A stretch of DNA of 64,000 nt from Musa acuminata AAA Group. Its lineage: Eukaryota; Streptophyta; Magnoliopsida; Zingiberales; Musaceae. Below are positions 12,030-24,526 of the stretch, piece after piece. How positions within the stretch are numbered: the first letter of the stretch is position 1; each line of letters opens with the position of its first letter. Position numbers and translations under genes: made by a program. The stretch lies in assembly GCF_036884655.1 (NCBI RefSeq), contig NC_088345.1, positions 17,355,001 to 17,419,000 of the forward strand, given 5' to 3'. The notes under the pieces are model-generated. The model ran no database searches, had not been told where the DNA came from, and was given only the letters and a program-made list of their open reading frames with translations.

Positions 12030-12990
12030 TTACTGCTTCTCGATTAAGATTTGATCTTGATGTAGTTCAATTCGATCTAGTCGAGTCACTATAGCATCAG
12101 CAGATGAGGAGGGTGTTGGCTTTATTAGAGGTGCTGCCTCAAAGGGACTAGTAGGAGGAGATTGACTTTCTCTATATATAGGTGTTTTTGGTTCAGGTTC
12201 ATGTGGGGGAGGATCAATCCTCCTAGGTAATCTAGTCCAAACCTCATTTCGTACTATACATCTTAATTTTCTTAATAGGATTCTATTTATGATATTAAAT
12301 CTATCTAGTTTTAAGGTTTCTTTATCTGATAGAATGACTATGTCATGTGCATGCATTAGTCTAGTAATCAAGCCACTATATGGAAGTATATCTTTTTTTA
12401 ATAGTTCAACATATTTTATCGTTTCAGATATCCAAAACAGTTGTCATGTCCTACCATTTTCCAATACATTATTTCTAATTCCATTTGACTAACTTCATCA
12501 TGATGGTATTGTTTTGGAAGTAGAATACTTATCATGATGTGATAAAGTAATTTTGTGTTGAAAGATAGTAAATGTTCACAACTTTTTGGAATAATAGACA
12601 AATTTGGGTTACCAAAAATGATACCTATAGCCTCAGAATATGTGATTCCAACTGATTATGTGTCTCATTATCCTCTTAAATAACAACATATTCTTTTCTC
12701 AAGAATTCTTATTAAGTTGCAAATTATATTATCCATAATATGTATGTAATGCCTTAAGAGATAAGTGGACACCCTATTGTGTTCATCCACATGCAAGTTA
12801 TTGTAAAACAACCGAACAAGTCTAGGACAAATGAGTTCACTTATTTGAAGAATTGGAAGGACATCTAAGTTAGGGAATCATTAAATTGGTTTCAAATCAC
12901 TCAATTCTTCTAGATCTATATATTTTTCCTTATGTACACTTCTAGACTCAAAGGTTAGAAATTTAAGGGCATATTCAGAGGAATCAAAGA
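12030..12990 (-). pseudogene. element C extra (envelope-position) reading frame
   Basis: Lies downstream of RNase H on the minus strand, as does the frame at 39238-40369 in element A, and the two can be aligned: CPRLVRLFYNNL, a block with STYL and NLIRI, then HIMISILLPKQYHHDEVSQ and a proline-rich tail. The block resembles the plant-specific 'putative plant transposon protein' domain (probably Pfam PF20167), which has the motif LVREFYAN. Stops break the first half; 12030-12371 is open for 113 codons. Its role is unknown; SIRE elements are said to have an envelope-like frame here, but I see no convincing signal peptide or membrane span. Confidence 0.65.
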
Positions 12991-13132
12991 GTATGAAATC
13001 AAAGGTTTTATCTAATCTCCTCTTTCCTTTCTTGAGTTTCTAGAGGGAGAGTAAGAAGAATGAGGGGTGTGGAGCAGTTTAGAGGGGTGCAGAGTGGGTT
13101 GGGGGCAGTTCTACCACCGAACCTAACTTTGG

Positions 13133-13245
13133 TTTTTATAGGGTAGGGTTGCGGGCGATGGTACCGCCAGTTAGGTGGTGCTACCACCTATAAGCAGTGC
13201 GTACTAGCGATGCTACCGCCAGTCCAATAGTGCCACCACCGGTGA
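13133..13245 (-). promoter_or_regulatory. phased motif array and TATA box between pol and extra frame (C)
   Basis: Four ggtaccgcc/ggtgctaccacc-type motifs have cores at 13158, 13178, 13210 and 13230, spaced 20, 32 and 20 bases. On the minus strand they lie upstream of ctataaaaacc (13142-13133), which is upstream of the extra frame. Element A has the same arrangement at 38882-39010. A promoter for that frame is inferred. Confidence 0.5.
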
Positions 13246-13631
13246 ACTAATTTTTTTTTTTTGCTCAAGTTATCGCTATTGGTTTTCTTTTACTAGCATT
13301 TTTGTTATTCTTTTGAGATGCAGCAAGCAAGTACTCTTGCTTCCGTTTCTTTTAAGACAAGCAACATCACAATCATTATGTGGTGCAAACACTCATTTGC
13401 ATAAATATCATATCAAGTCATTCCATGAAACGAAGTTCTATTTTCATAAATAGAAAGATGAAGGATTCATATGGAAATGATCAACTTATAAAAGATCAAA
13501 TATATCGATGATCCATAAATCAGATCCCTTTTTATATGAATTGCAAAGAGAAGAAATGATAGTAAATGATCTCACAAAAAAAAAACTCAAATTTCAAAAG
13601 TCGAGAAATCTAAAAATTATAAAAGAGGAAC

Positions 13632-15125
13632 TCATACATCAGAAAGATTTAACATACCTAATTCTCTTCTAATAAAATCGAAAATTTTCTCATTCAATAG
13701 TTTTATAAAAATATCAGCTAATTGATATTTTGTATCAATAAATTCTAGAGATATATCATGGTTATTATTATGATTTCTTATAAAACAATGTCTAATATTA
13801 ATATGTTTAGTTTTAGAGTATTGAATGAGAATTTTTGTTAAACATATTGCACTAGTGTTATCACATTTTATATGTATGTTTTTCAAGTGAATTACATAAT
13901 CTTCTAAAGTATTTTTCATCTATATAACTTATGCACAATATGCACCTACTGCTATATACTCAACTTCGATTGTAGATAATGCAATAGAATTTTTTTCTTA
14001 GAAAACCAAGAGACAAGTGCATGACTTAAGAGTTGACATGTTCAAGATGTGTTTTTTCTATCTATTTGACAACTAGCAAAATCAACATCGGCATAAGCAA
14101 TCAAATCAAGATTTTTAGTTTTTGGATATCATAATCTCATATTAGGAGTTCCTTTTAAGTATCTAAAAATTCTTTTAACAAATTTTAAGTGAGATTGCTT
14201 TGGATTTGACTAAAATCTAGCACATTATCTAACACTAAATATAATATCAGGTCTAGTTGCTATGAGGTACAATAAACTACCTATCATATCCCTATAATTC
14301 TTTTGATCAAAACCTTCTCCATTAATGTCCATATCTAATTTTGTAGAAGTGCCCATTGGTGTATTTATAGCCTTAGCACTATCCATATTAAATCATTTTA
14401 AAAGATTTAACACATACTTATTTTCACTAACAAAGGTTCCATCACTAAGTTATTTGATTTGTAAGCCTAGGAAAAACGTTAATTCTCCCATTAAACTCAT
14501 TTTAAATTCATGGCTCATACTATTAGCAAAAAATTCACATAAAGACTCATTTGAAGGTTTAAAAATGATATCATCAACATAAATTTAAACAATAAGAAAA
14601 TTATTTTTAAAATATTTAATAAACAATATAGTATTGACCTTGCCTTTTATAAAATTATTCTTAATTAGAATGGAACTAAGTCTCTCGTACTAAGCCCTTG
14701 GGGCTTGTTTCAAACTATAGAGAGCCTTAAACAACTTAAAAACATGATTCAAAAATAAAGTCATTAAGAAAAGTACTTTTAACATCCATTTAAAATAACT
14801 TGAAATTATTACAAATAGCGTAAGCAAAGAGAATCCTTATGGCTTCAAGTCTAGCCATAGGAGCGAATGTTTCTTTATAATCGATATCTTCTTCTTAATT
14901 GAAACATTTGGCTACTTATCTAACCTTGTTTCTAACCTTGATACCAAGTTCATCTTGCTTGTTTCTAAAGACCCATTTAGTACCAATTACTAAATGGTCA
15001 CTAGGTCTAGGAATAAGCTTCCATACCTCATTTTTCTCAAATTGATTTAGTTCCTCATGTATTGCAAAGACCCATGAATCATCTTTCAGGACTTCACCAA
15101 TGCATTTTGGTTTAATTTGAGACAA
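13632..15125 (-). pseudogene. element C reverse transcriptase and RNase H
   Basis: On the minus strand: [29 protein letters not shown] (residues from 15125 on), the RT fingers and palm, the connection region and RNase H ending ELGMLNLSD near 13632. Sequence around the YVDD box (about 14580) is present but broken. The order and phrases match the SIRE-like element A closely. Many in-frame stops make it non-functional. Confidence 0.85.
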
Positions 15126-16470
15126 GAAGGCTACATTAGCACAAAAAATTCATAAATAAAGAGTGAGTTTGAACACATATTGATGTATCTCTAATGATTA
15201 GCTCCTTAGGATGAATATCTACATACTTCCAATCCTTAGGTAAGGATTCTTTAGAAGAAGATGCATCCAAGTTGCTTGGGGGAGGAGAATTTTTATTCAA
15301 ATTTAAAACATCAAAATTAAGATCATCATCAAAATCATTTTTCTTAAATTGGGGAAGCTCATTAAACATAATATGAATAGATTCCTCTATAACTAAAGTT
15401 CTTTTATTAAAGACACGAAAAGCTTTAGACATAGAGGAATAACAAAGAAAAATGCCTTCATCAGATTTTGCATCAAATTTTCCTAAGATATCTTTTTCAT
15501 TTAAAATAAAACATTTACAATCGAAAACTTTAAAATATAAATTATTGGGTCTTTGCCTATTTCATAATTCATATGAAGTTTTGGAAAGTAATGATCTTAC
15601 AAGAACCCTATTTATGATATAGCATGTCATGTTAACGGCTTCGGCCCAAAAATACTTGGGTAGGCTATGCTCATTAAGCATGGTTCTTATCATTTCTTGT
15701 AAACTATTATTTTTTCTCTCAATAACTCTATTTTATTGAGGGTTTCTTAGAGTGGAGTAGTTGTGGTTAGTCATTTGAATCACAAAAGTTTTTAAAATTA
15801 TAGTTTTGAAATTCACCACAATGATCACTTTGAATAGAGGCAATCATAAAACCCTTTTTATTTTGTACTAATTTATAAAATTTTGAAAAACATTTAAAGC
15901 AATCATTTTTATGTGCCATGTCCAAGTATATCTACTATAATCATCAATAATTACAAATACATATTTACTACCTCCTAGGCCGGTTGTATCAATTGGTCCA
16001 AATAAATCCATATGGATCAATTGTAGTGGTCTAAATATGATTATTTGATTCTTTGATTTGAAACTACTTGATATGCATCACAAACTTTGTCTTTGACAAA
16101 CTTGATGCTAGGCATTCCTCTTATAAGTTCTCTAGTTAAAATTTGAGAGATTAGTTTCTTAATAGCATGACCTAATCTCATATGCCAAAGCCATGCATCA
16201 TTATCTAAAGTCGAAAAACATGTTTTATTGTAAAAATCATCAATATCAATAGTATGCACATTATTATTTTTTAATGCAATCATAGATCTATTTTTGAATT
16301 TTTGATAATATATCCTTTATCACATAATTGACTAATGCTTAGTAGATTATGTTTTAAACCATCTATTAATAACACATCTTCAATTAAAATGTTTGATTTG
16401 CTATATATATTTCTTTTGTCAATAATTTTTCCTTTGTTGTTGTCTCCGAAGGTGACAAATCCTTAGTCTT
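15126..16470 (-). pseudogene. element C integrase (and end of protease)
   Basis: On the minus strand the frame begins inside the protease-integrase linker (VTFGDNNKGK) and passes the pre-integrase WLWHMRLGHA (about 16180). The core follows, with IHMDLFGPIDT (about 16010) and the RNPQ..R.IERKN block (about 15740). It ends in the SKAFRVFNKRTL part at 15432-15136. The catalytic protease motif (LDSGC) seen in A and H is missing. Stops and frameshifts are spread throughout. Confidence 0.8.
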
Positions 16471-16499
16471 GGCTAGTAAGCTTAGAAAAGTGTATTGGA

Positions 16500-17530
16500 T
16501 CTCTAGTTATATGCTTTGAGATTGTGATTGTAAACATATCTCATCATTGAGCGTCATCAGAGCATAGTTAATAACTTCTTCTTCGTTGGTTGGCTCCTCA
16601 TCTTCGGATGTACTCAAATCGTCCTAAGTTGCTTTGAGTGCCTTCTTTTTCTTTTGTAGCTTCTTCTTTACTTAGGGACATTCATTTTTGAAGTGCCCTA
16701 GCTTCTTATATTCATAGCAAATTATTTAGTCATTTTTTAGTTCACTTTGTTTTTAGTGTCTTGTTTTGTTTTGTTCCTTTTTAAGAATTTTTTAAACCTT
16801 CTTATAAGAAGTGCCAAGTCATCATTATTATCATCGTCATCACTTGAGTTTTCACCCAAGTGGCTTTCTTTGGTTCTAAGTGCCATGTCCTTCCTGTTCC
16901 TTGGAAGATTGTTCTCAAGTTCATTATATGCTATACACATTATTTCATAGGTCATCAAGGATCCGATAAGTTCTTCAAGTGGAAAGATTTTAAGATCTTT
17001 TGCTTCTTATATCACCATTCCTTTAGGATCCTAACTTTTTGGAAGGGATTTTAATATCTTGTTAACAAGTTCAAAATTAGAAAAACTTTTACTAAGTACT
17101 TTTAGACCATTGGCGATATCCATAAAATGGGTGTACATGTCTCCAATAGTCTCACTTAGTTTTATATGAAACAACTAATAGCTATGAACCAAAAGATTAA
17201 TTTTTGACTCTTTAACCCTACTTTTGCCTTCATGTGTGACTTCAAGTGTGTGCCAAATCTCATGTGCAGTTTTACATATTGAAACCCGATTAAATTCGTT
17301 CTTATAAAGAGCACAAAATAAAGTTTTTATCACTTTAGCATTCAAAGAGAAAGTCTTCTTTTCCAAATCATTCTATTCGTTCAATGGTTTGGAAGACTTC
17401 TCAAAACCACCTTAAATAATGTTCCATAAATCGAAATCCACAGAAAGCAAGAAAATTCTCATTCTAGTTTTCCAATATATGTAGTTCGTCCCATTGGACA
17501 TAGGAGAACGAGTGATAGAAAGACCCTCTT
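16500..17530 (-). pseudogene. element C gag
   Basis: The minus-strand copy of the gag in elements A and H, from a start near 17530 to about 16500. It includes a remnant of one zinc knuckle (about 16720-16680; CYEYKKLGHFKNEC, second Cys changed to Tyr). The second half of gag, with the coiled-coil part and second knuckle, is deleted between about 16560 and 16450. Gag would coat the element RNA. Confidence 0.8.
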
Positions 17531-17536
17531 GATTAC

Positions 17537-18766
17537 TAACATAGGATCAAGTTGGCAATAAGAGGGGGGGGGGGGGGGGTGGGGGGTGAATTAGTGCTTT
17601 CGATAAAATCAACATTGATTCAAAGATTCATTCGATAAAGCTTGTATCCGAAAAAGTATTTAAACTTGAAAATGTTCATAAGTGATTGAGGGTAGTGAGC
17701 AAGTAAATCAATGAGTGATGAGAATGAAAGAAATTACATAGAAAGAAAGCACACTGGATTTATAATAGTTCGGTCATTATGACCTACATCCACTTCTGAT
17801 TCCTCATCCGTTGAGGCAATCGGCATTCATTAACGGTCTTCCTTCAATGAGCGAAGACCAACCACTCTCTTACAATATTTTTTCCTTTTCACGGGTTTAA
17901 GAGATAACCCTTAAAAGTCTCACACCTCTTTTGAATGATCACAAAACTAGAAAAGGATGTGGAGGAGGACACTTACAATTTTACAACCCAAAATATCAAA
18001 ATTTTTGTGCACACTTTCATTGCTCTTTTATGCAGGAAAGAGTGGGGTATTTATATGCCCCAATGGCTTTAGAAATAGAGCCAAAATATGTCTCATCCCG
18101 GGTTTTCAGGATACTGACAATACCACCGCCATTATTGGGCAACTGACACTAGGTGGTACGATCGCTTGACAAAGCCTCAAGACTCTGGCAGTACCATCGC
18201 CTAACAAGGTGGTAGCATTACTTAGTAGCATTAATTGCCAACGGTACCATCACCAAGTCTAGGTGATACCACCACCCATACCACCTGGGAGGCCAAGCCT
18301 CAAGCGGTACCACCGCCCAATCTAGGCGGTGCCACCACTTGATGTAGCTCCAAGTGGCTAAATGGGCAATTCAACCGGTCCAATTTAGCCCTGTTTTAGG
18401 CGCAATTGGCCCCTAATTGAATTAGTAGGATTTCTCCCATAACTAACTCAAATTAAAGTCCTAATTACGATAGTTAAGGCTAAAACAATTTCGATAACTT
18501 CTACGAACTCCCGGTGATCTTCCAGCGAGCTTTGGGCGAACTCCCGGCGATCTTCTGGTGAGCTTTCATTGCGTCAGTCAATCCTTTGGTGTATCCCCAA
18601 TTCATCCGCCCTGATACCCGATTATTGACTCCGGCCCAATTTTGATTCTCCTTTAATCATTTTGCCTTTCTCATGATCATAGTTAGTTCTGCATCACTTA
18701 TCTCAACACATGAATTAGATCATTAATTCACCAATTGATTTCATTATCAAAATCCGAGATTCAACT
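17537..18766 (-). repeat. element C 5' LTR with 16-base G run
   Basis: Sense start is near 18766 and sense end near 17537. A G run at 17564-17579 followed by T and six more G is the reverse of the family's poly-C tract near the U5 end. The phased motif block is at 18120-18340 with cores at about 18190, 18211, 18244, 18265, 18307 and 18329. The TATA box, reverse of gggtatttatatg, is at about 18042-18054. It is followed by aagat, the target duplication. Confidence 0.8.
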
Positions 18767-18999
18767 AAGATTAAATAAAGTAAAAGATAAATATTTAGAT
18801 TTAAATAAATAAATTAGGATGAAGATATTTATTTAAGATATGAAAGATTTTATTTATTATTTTAAAAATTTATACTCTATCTTTTAGTCAATATAAATAA
18901 GTACTCTTGGATCAATCCAAACCACTATAGATTTAAAGTACTCATTTCTTCTACTATTCTTTTTCCCTTCTCCCTGAAGTTTTATAGAAAGACCAACCA
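18767..18999 (+). repeat. element D 5' LTR, second part
   Basis: Continues the LTR from 4127 and matches 20998-21203 with scattered differences. It ends accaacca at 18999 and is followed by tgtggtatctagc (19000-19012), a mutated initiator-Met primer-binding site. Confidence 0.75.
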
Positions 19000-19129
19000 T
19001 GTGGTATCTAGCTTAGTTCGAAAAAGATCAAAAGGAGTTTACTGATTGAAAAAGAAAAAAATACTAGTATATCCAAAAAGGAAAAAAGAAGATGACAAGT
19101 TGGAGTAAGTGTTCCTATTCAACTTCTTC

Positions 19130-20480
19130 ATATCTTCAAAGTTAATAATTATTAAGATGAAGACTCTATTTATTTCACATGGATTATGAAATTTGGTAGA
19201 ATATGATTTTATTCAATATGATCTACATTATCTTAATATTACTAAAATCAAAGAAATAAGATGAATGAGAATATACATGAAGATGCAAGAGCCCTCGCAC
19301 ACTAAAATAAACAATAAATGAGTCCCTATTTCCCTGAATTATGATGGCATCAACATCAATAGAAGCTTGAAAAATATTAAAAAGTGTGTTTGGAGGCACA
19401 AATATGTTAATTCTTCGACATGAATTCGAAACTTTTATAATGAAAAATTCTCAATCTATTGCTACTTTTTTCTCAAAAGTCTCTTCTAAACAAAATGAGA
19501 TCTTACGATGAAAATTTAAAAGATTAAACTGTAGTAGAAAATTTTTATGAAGTTTATTTCCAAAATTTGATATAATTTATATTGCTGTAGAAGAAACTAA
19601 AAATATAAATACATTACCTATTAATGAATTAATGGGCTCCTTTTTAATTCATAAACATAAAGTAAGTAGATTTTTAGATAAAACTTCAGAACATACTCTT
19701 TAAACGAAGATAGATCAGAAGGACCAAAAGAAAACTTTAGAAACTAGAAATAAATGGAGAGATCAAAATAGCAAAGGTCATGATTGATCAAATGAGAGTT
19801 AAAGGAACTCGAATGAATGCAATAAAGAAACTCATCAATGTTTTTTTTTACAAAAAAAATAGACATATTTAAAAAGATTATTGGTACAAAAATAAAAATT
19901 CAAATGTTCCTCTTTGTTTTTACTATAAAAAATATTATCATCTTGAAAAAGATTGTTGGAAAAAAAATCAAACAATCATATGAAAAATAATAATAAAAAA
20001 AGGGATGAAAAAAATATTTTTTTATAGAAATTGATGAAAAATATTCTAGATCTACTTGATTTTTGGATAGTGGATATAGTAATCGTATAACAACGATAAA
20101 AGTTTATTTCAAAGATTTGATAATTCAATCAAATCTATAATACAGATGGGAAATGATAGTAAGGTTCAAGTAGAAGAAAAAGGAACCGTTGCTATTGCTG
20201 TAAACACCAAAGTTGATAAAAATTTTTTTGATGATGTGATGTTTATTCCTGGTTTAAAATAAAATCTCATTAGTATAGGGCAACTAATGAGGAAAAGATA
20301 TTATGCTATTTGTTATGATAAAAATGCTTGATTTATGATAAGAAAATTGAAAAATTGATAGTAACTGTGAGGATGATAAAAAATAAAGTATTTCCTTTAT
20401 TATTTTTGGATTTCTCCTTACATGCTACTATTATTAATGAATCAACATTATACCATAAAAGCTATGATCATCTAAATTTT
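19130..20480 (+). pseudogene. element D gag, protease and start of integrase
   Basis: A gag of the Tnt1/Tork type: RHEFETFIMKNSQSIATFFS (about 19420-19480), then INELMGSFLIHKHKV (about 19622-19665). A zinc knuckle CFYYKKYYHLEKDC (about 19910-19955) has its second Cys changed to Tyr. The protease motif FLDSGYSN is near 20065-20090, and the frame passes YNHKS-like pre-integrase sequence HLNFYG (about 20470-20490). Numerous stops and frame changes. Sister elements use these parts to build particles and mature the polyprotein. Confidence 0.75.
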
Positions 20481-20481
20481 T

Positions 20482-20935
20482 ATGGGTCTATACAAACTAT
20501 CTCACATGATGAATCCTACAAAAATTCAAACTCATAAAAAGATGCATAAGAACAAGACTAAATTTGATGAAAGTTCTGATGAGAGCGACAAGGAGACAAC
20601 ATTCAAGAAGCAAAAAATTTCAGATTTTGTACCATCTATCATTAGTAAACCTATTATAAAGACCGTAAAGAGGGAGAGTACCAATAGTGATGAAGATGAG
20701 GATGGTAACTTTGAAGAAATTTATGATGATGAACATTCGAAAGGGCAACAAGTTAAAAAGTTTTAAGCATCAAAAGACAATAATGGTTCGACGAGTCTCG
20801 TAAAGAAAGTGAAGATGAGCAACCATTAAAGATTCCAAAGAAGATTATACATGCAAAAATGATAGATATAGCATCGAAGACCAGTTTGTCAATATCTTCA
20901 CAAAAGTTTTGGTGAAAAAATAATTATATTCTAAT
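20482..20935 (+). pseudogene. element D charged linker and RNase H tail
   Basis: An open stretch of 94 codons (20482-20766) rich in Asp, Glu, Ser and Lys (ESSDESDKETTFKKQ) has no clear match; it may be the joined remains of the integrase-RT linker after a large deletion. It is followed by EDQFVNIFTKVL (about 20877-20912), the recognisable end of copia RNase H. RT is therefore deleted between these points. Confidence 0.55.
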
Positions 20936-20970
20936 TATTTTAAGTTACAACTATTTGAATTAAGGGATTG

Positions 20971-21206
20971 TGTTAAAATTAATTCAAATAGTTAAGATTA
21001 GATAAAGCAAAAGATAAATATTTAGGTTAAAATAAATAGACTAGGATGAAAATATTTATTTGGAATATGATAGATTTTTTATTATTTTTAAAAAACGTGT
21101 ACTTTATCTTTTTAGTAGGCACTCTTGGATCAATCCAAAAGATTGAAAATACTCTCTTCTATTATTCTCTTTCCCTTGTACTATAAGTTTTGTAGAAAAA
21201 TCAATA
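20971..21206 (+). repeat. element D 3' LTR with PBS-like sequence after it
   Basis: Starts tgttaaaatt at 20971 after the purine-rich attaagggattg (polypurine tract) and ends near 21206. The next bases, gtgtaatatcagagccaag (21207-21225), resemble a primer-binding site, which a 3' LTR should not have. This copy may have been the 5' LTR of a second, lost element. Confidence 0.65.
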
Positions 21207-21530
21207 GTGTAATATCAGAGCCAAGTCTCACACTCTTAACAGAAACCAGAATCTAATTACCTGACAATTGTTGAGTTAAAGAATCATTCGTCAACACACT
21301 ACTCATGTTATACGAAACATTTCTCTCACTCTAGTTCAATTTACAGGCACTCTTGGCATATTAGAATCCTATGAGTGTATCACACTAATGAGAACGAGCT
21401 ACAATAACCACACCTACAAGTAAAAAAGATGCCATAATCAGCCTGAACAATAATGCAACTCAATGATCATATAAATTATAGTCATTAACACTACTATATG
21501 GCACACATTTCTCTCCACTATAAATCTTAA

Positions 21531-21577
<47 letters not shown>

Positions 21578-21582
21578 CAAAC

Positions 21583-21613
<31 letters not shown>

Positions 21614-21629
21614 CAAACATATATATATG

Positions 21630-21679
<50 letters not shown>

Positions 21680-24526
21680 CATATATATGTGTGTATATAT
21701 ATATATATCATCATGATCTGTCATTAGATTTGAATCATAACAAAATTACATGCATGTACTTGACAATAGTCAAGTGCATTATCATTGATGTCACATTTAA
21801 TTTTGACAATAGTCATAGGACTACTCTCATTAGCATTCTCACTGATATCTAAACTATGAGATCACGCAGTTTTACCAGGAAGGACCAAAATATCATATTA
21901 AAGTAACATTAGTTCAAGAATTTGAGATATAATTTGACAATTTATACTAATGTCAAACACAAAAAATTATTATGTCGAGTGTTTCCTACCAAACATAGTA
22001 ATTAACTTCAAACAAATATGCACTCTTATGCAAATTTAGTTTTCAATGCCAAAGATTATTTGAGTTATATACAAATTTGTATCATTCTAAATGCAACAAT
22101 AAAAAATACACCATTCCTAAAATAAACATAATGTGTCATACCTAAAGGTTTATACTCTTATGAAACATAATCTAAATATAAATCTGATTCATGCAACAAG
22201 GGAAATAAACATATATGGTCATGCAAAATTAGACCATAATATGGTACTATGTAGAATTCAGTAGCATGCACAAGCTTAACAAATATGATATCAATGTGCA
22301 TAATAAACACACAGCTGCTCATGTATCAATGGATTTCACTCTATTTAAGGCATTCATTGTCCCTATGCTACATAAAATACCAAAGATAAGTGTTATCTAT
22401 ATAAACAATAATTAATATGAACGAAAATTCACATTTATGTTTATTGATTAACTTGCCATAAAAATTAACATTTTATTGCAATACATAATCTATCATCATA
22501 TATTTTTCATCATAAATAAAGAAAGGATACACCTAGTGTACGAGACTCCCATTAATACTGGATTTAGGGAGGGTCATTATACGTAATCTTACCTTTAAAC
22601 ATTAAAAAAAAATAATTTTCATGATTCAAACCTTAATCTTCTAGATCACAAAGGAGTAACATTATCATTGTACCAAGGCTCACTCTATATTTTTTGTCAT
22701 AAATGAGAAGTGGAAAATAAATATTGATTACAAAATAGTTTTTTACATTTTTAAAAAATGCCCTCTTTCTTATTGATTTCAATGAATCTTTGTTATAATT
22801 AGGAAGTCACTTGAAAACAAAAAAGATGTTTGTTAGTTATCTTGATCATTCTATACCCTGAATGGACACTTCAATAGACTACTATGTTTAGAGTGTATTT
22901 ATATAGGTTTCAAGGTTCTAATAATTGGTTCTATATGTTTGGCTTAACTTTTGATTTTCTTTTGTCCATGATCATTACAATTGACAATCCAAAACAAATC
23001 CTCGATCATATATAGAATAAAATTATCTTGAGAGAAAATTTTTCTAAACTAAGTAATCTCATAAGAAGTTTTAATCTATGTTATCTAATATTGCATTACC
23101 ATCAAAATAGAGAATACAGAATGAAATTTATCTCATGATGTTGAATGAGCCTAGCAATTGCCTACGCTCATACAAATGTTAAAAATTTAAATTTGCCACA
23201 ACACAACAATTTAGATCTTCCATGATAACTTGTACATGATCAACTCCTCTAAGAAAAACAGTAGATATGAGTAATACTAAATGGCAAAGACCAATACCAC
23301 ACACAATACAAATTATCATAGGAGGCTGAACATAATGTTCAATCATCAACACTTTTGCCTGAGGATAGAAAAAAAGAAGAAAATTGAAGAGAAAAAACAG
23401 AGTGATCTATGGATATGCATTGAGGTTTCTTTTCTAATCAATTCATCGTTGTCTCATGCATAGAGGCCATAATATTAATCTGTCTAATTAGATAGGAGCT
23501 AAAGATTTAGATCCAAGCAAACTCACCTTGTGAGGGTTTCCCAATCCATCATGAAAGATTTGAGGAAAATATTATTTGTTGATGACCTCAAATTGCTAGA
23601 ATTAGAATAGTCATTGTTGGTGATCATTCAATTTCTCTAAATTGCCTAAATTTTATTTGTGGAGGACTGGAAAGGCAAGACATCCTTGAAATTACTTTTA
23701 GTTGTTAGAGTGATGATAGTATGTGATGAACTATTTCTACCTAGAAGTTCTCTTCCTTTTACTATTTCTAATGACAACAAAAACGAACCAAATTGAAATG
23801 GTAGTAGAATGGTAAATAGATACACTTATTAAGCCAAGATATCTTTTGAAAAAAGAAAAAGGCATTGGCCTTCTCTCATGGGTATCGAAAACAGGTGAAT
23901 ACAAAACATTGGAAGCTACCACTCCCCATGAATTGACAACCTGATTTCTGCATCTCTAGTTAAAGTTACAAAAATTGGTGATATTAACAAAATAAGCTAC
24001 ATGTTTGATGTCTTCTCCCATCAGCCTCAAAAACCAAGTCATTGGCTTTCATCCATTAAGAATGCTTATAAGCTCCTACACATCTGAACAGATGGAAATA
24101 GTATTCAGGTTTTCTCTTTTGACTCTTCAGAACCCTTCAAGTATTGCAGAACTCTAAGCCTGTTGAACAGTCTTTGACTCTACAATGAGTACAGCCGGCA
24201 CCCACGATCACTCCTCCTACATCTTTCACAACGTATTACAACATTGCAAGATCAACAATCTAGAAATAGGATATATCACATTGAATAGTATATACGACAC
24301 CACTAGTATCAGCCCTCTCCATATTGGAGTAATGTATGATTGTCCACCTAGTCCTTAGTATAAACCAACCGTAGCCGTAAACTAAATGGATTGAGGTATT
24401 GGTTAAATATTGAGTTATTCTTGTTAAACCAAAAGAACCATAAAGCGTTAGTAATTGCCAAGCATCCTATTTAAACAGATCCTTTCCTCTTTCAACCAAA
24501 CACCCCACCACCAGCTTTCGACAATT
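21207..24526. other. AT-rich region without identified genes
   Basis: Low-complexity AT-rich DNA holding a compound TA/CA microsatellite (21531-21711). The rest has only short open frames and no recognisable domain. Between 23500 and 24500 the composition is a little more balanced and may hide old element remnants, but nothing could be named. Confidence 0.55.
21531..21711. repeat. compound (TA)n / TACATA microsatellite
   Basis: About 180 bases of TA dinucleotides with interspersed ca and gtgt steps. Apparent open frames of repeated Tyr-Ile on both strands are produced by the repeat and are not genes. Confidence 0.95.

Larger units (their letters stand above)
4128..18766 (-). mobile_element. 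SIRE/Maximus-like copia element C, minus strand
   Basis: A large copia element read right to left, flanked by a perfect 5-bp target duplication aagat (4123-4127 and 18767-18771). The order on the minus strand is 5' LTR (17537-18766), gag, integrase, RT, RNase H, spacer with phased motifs, an extra downstream reading frame (12990-12030), the 3' non-coding region and the 3' LTR (4128-5431). The order pol then extra frame is typical of SIRE-type copia elements. The region between LTR and gag start, including the primer-binding site, has been deleted, and the frames are broken. Element B is inserted in its 3' non-coding part. Confidence 0.85.
4100..21206 (+). mobile_element. copia element D (Tork-like), split by element C
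   Basis: A short, internally deleted copia retrotransposon whose 5' LTR was cut by element C. The LTR begins tgttaaaattaattcaaat at 4100 and again at 20971. The 5' LTR stops at 4127 and resumes after C at 18767, carrying the 5-bp duplication aagat. Own sequence is 4100-4127 plus 18767-21206. The interior (19000-20970) holds gag, protease and the very end of RNase H but no reverse transcriptase, so the copy is non-autonomous. All frames have stops. Confidence 0.75.

Noticed and set aside
21438..21727. Several Tyr/Ile repeat frames on both strands
   Set aside because: Produced by the TA microsatellite.
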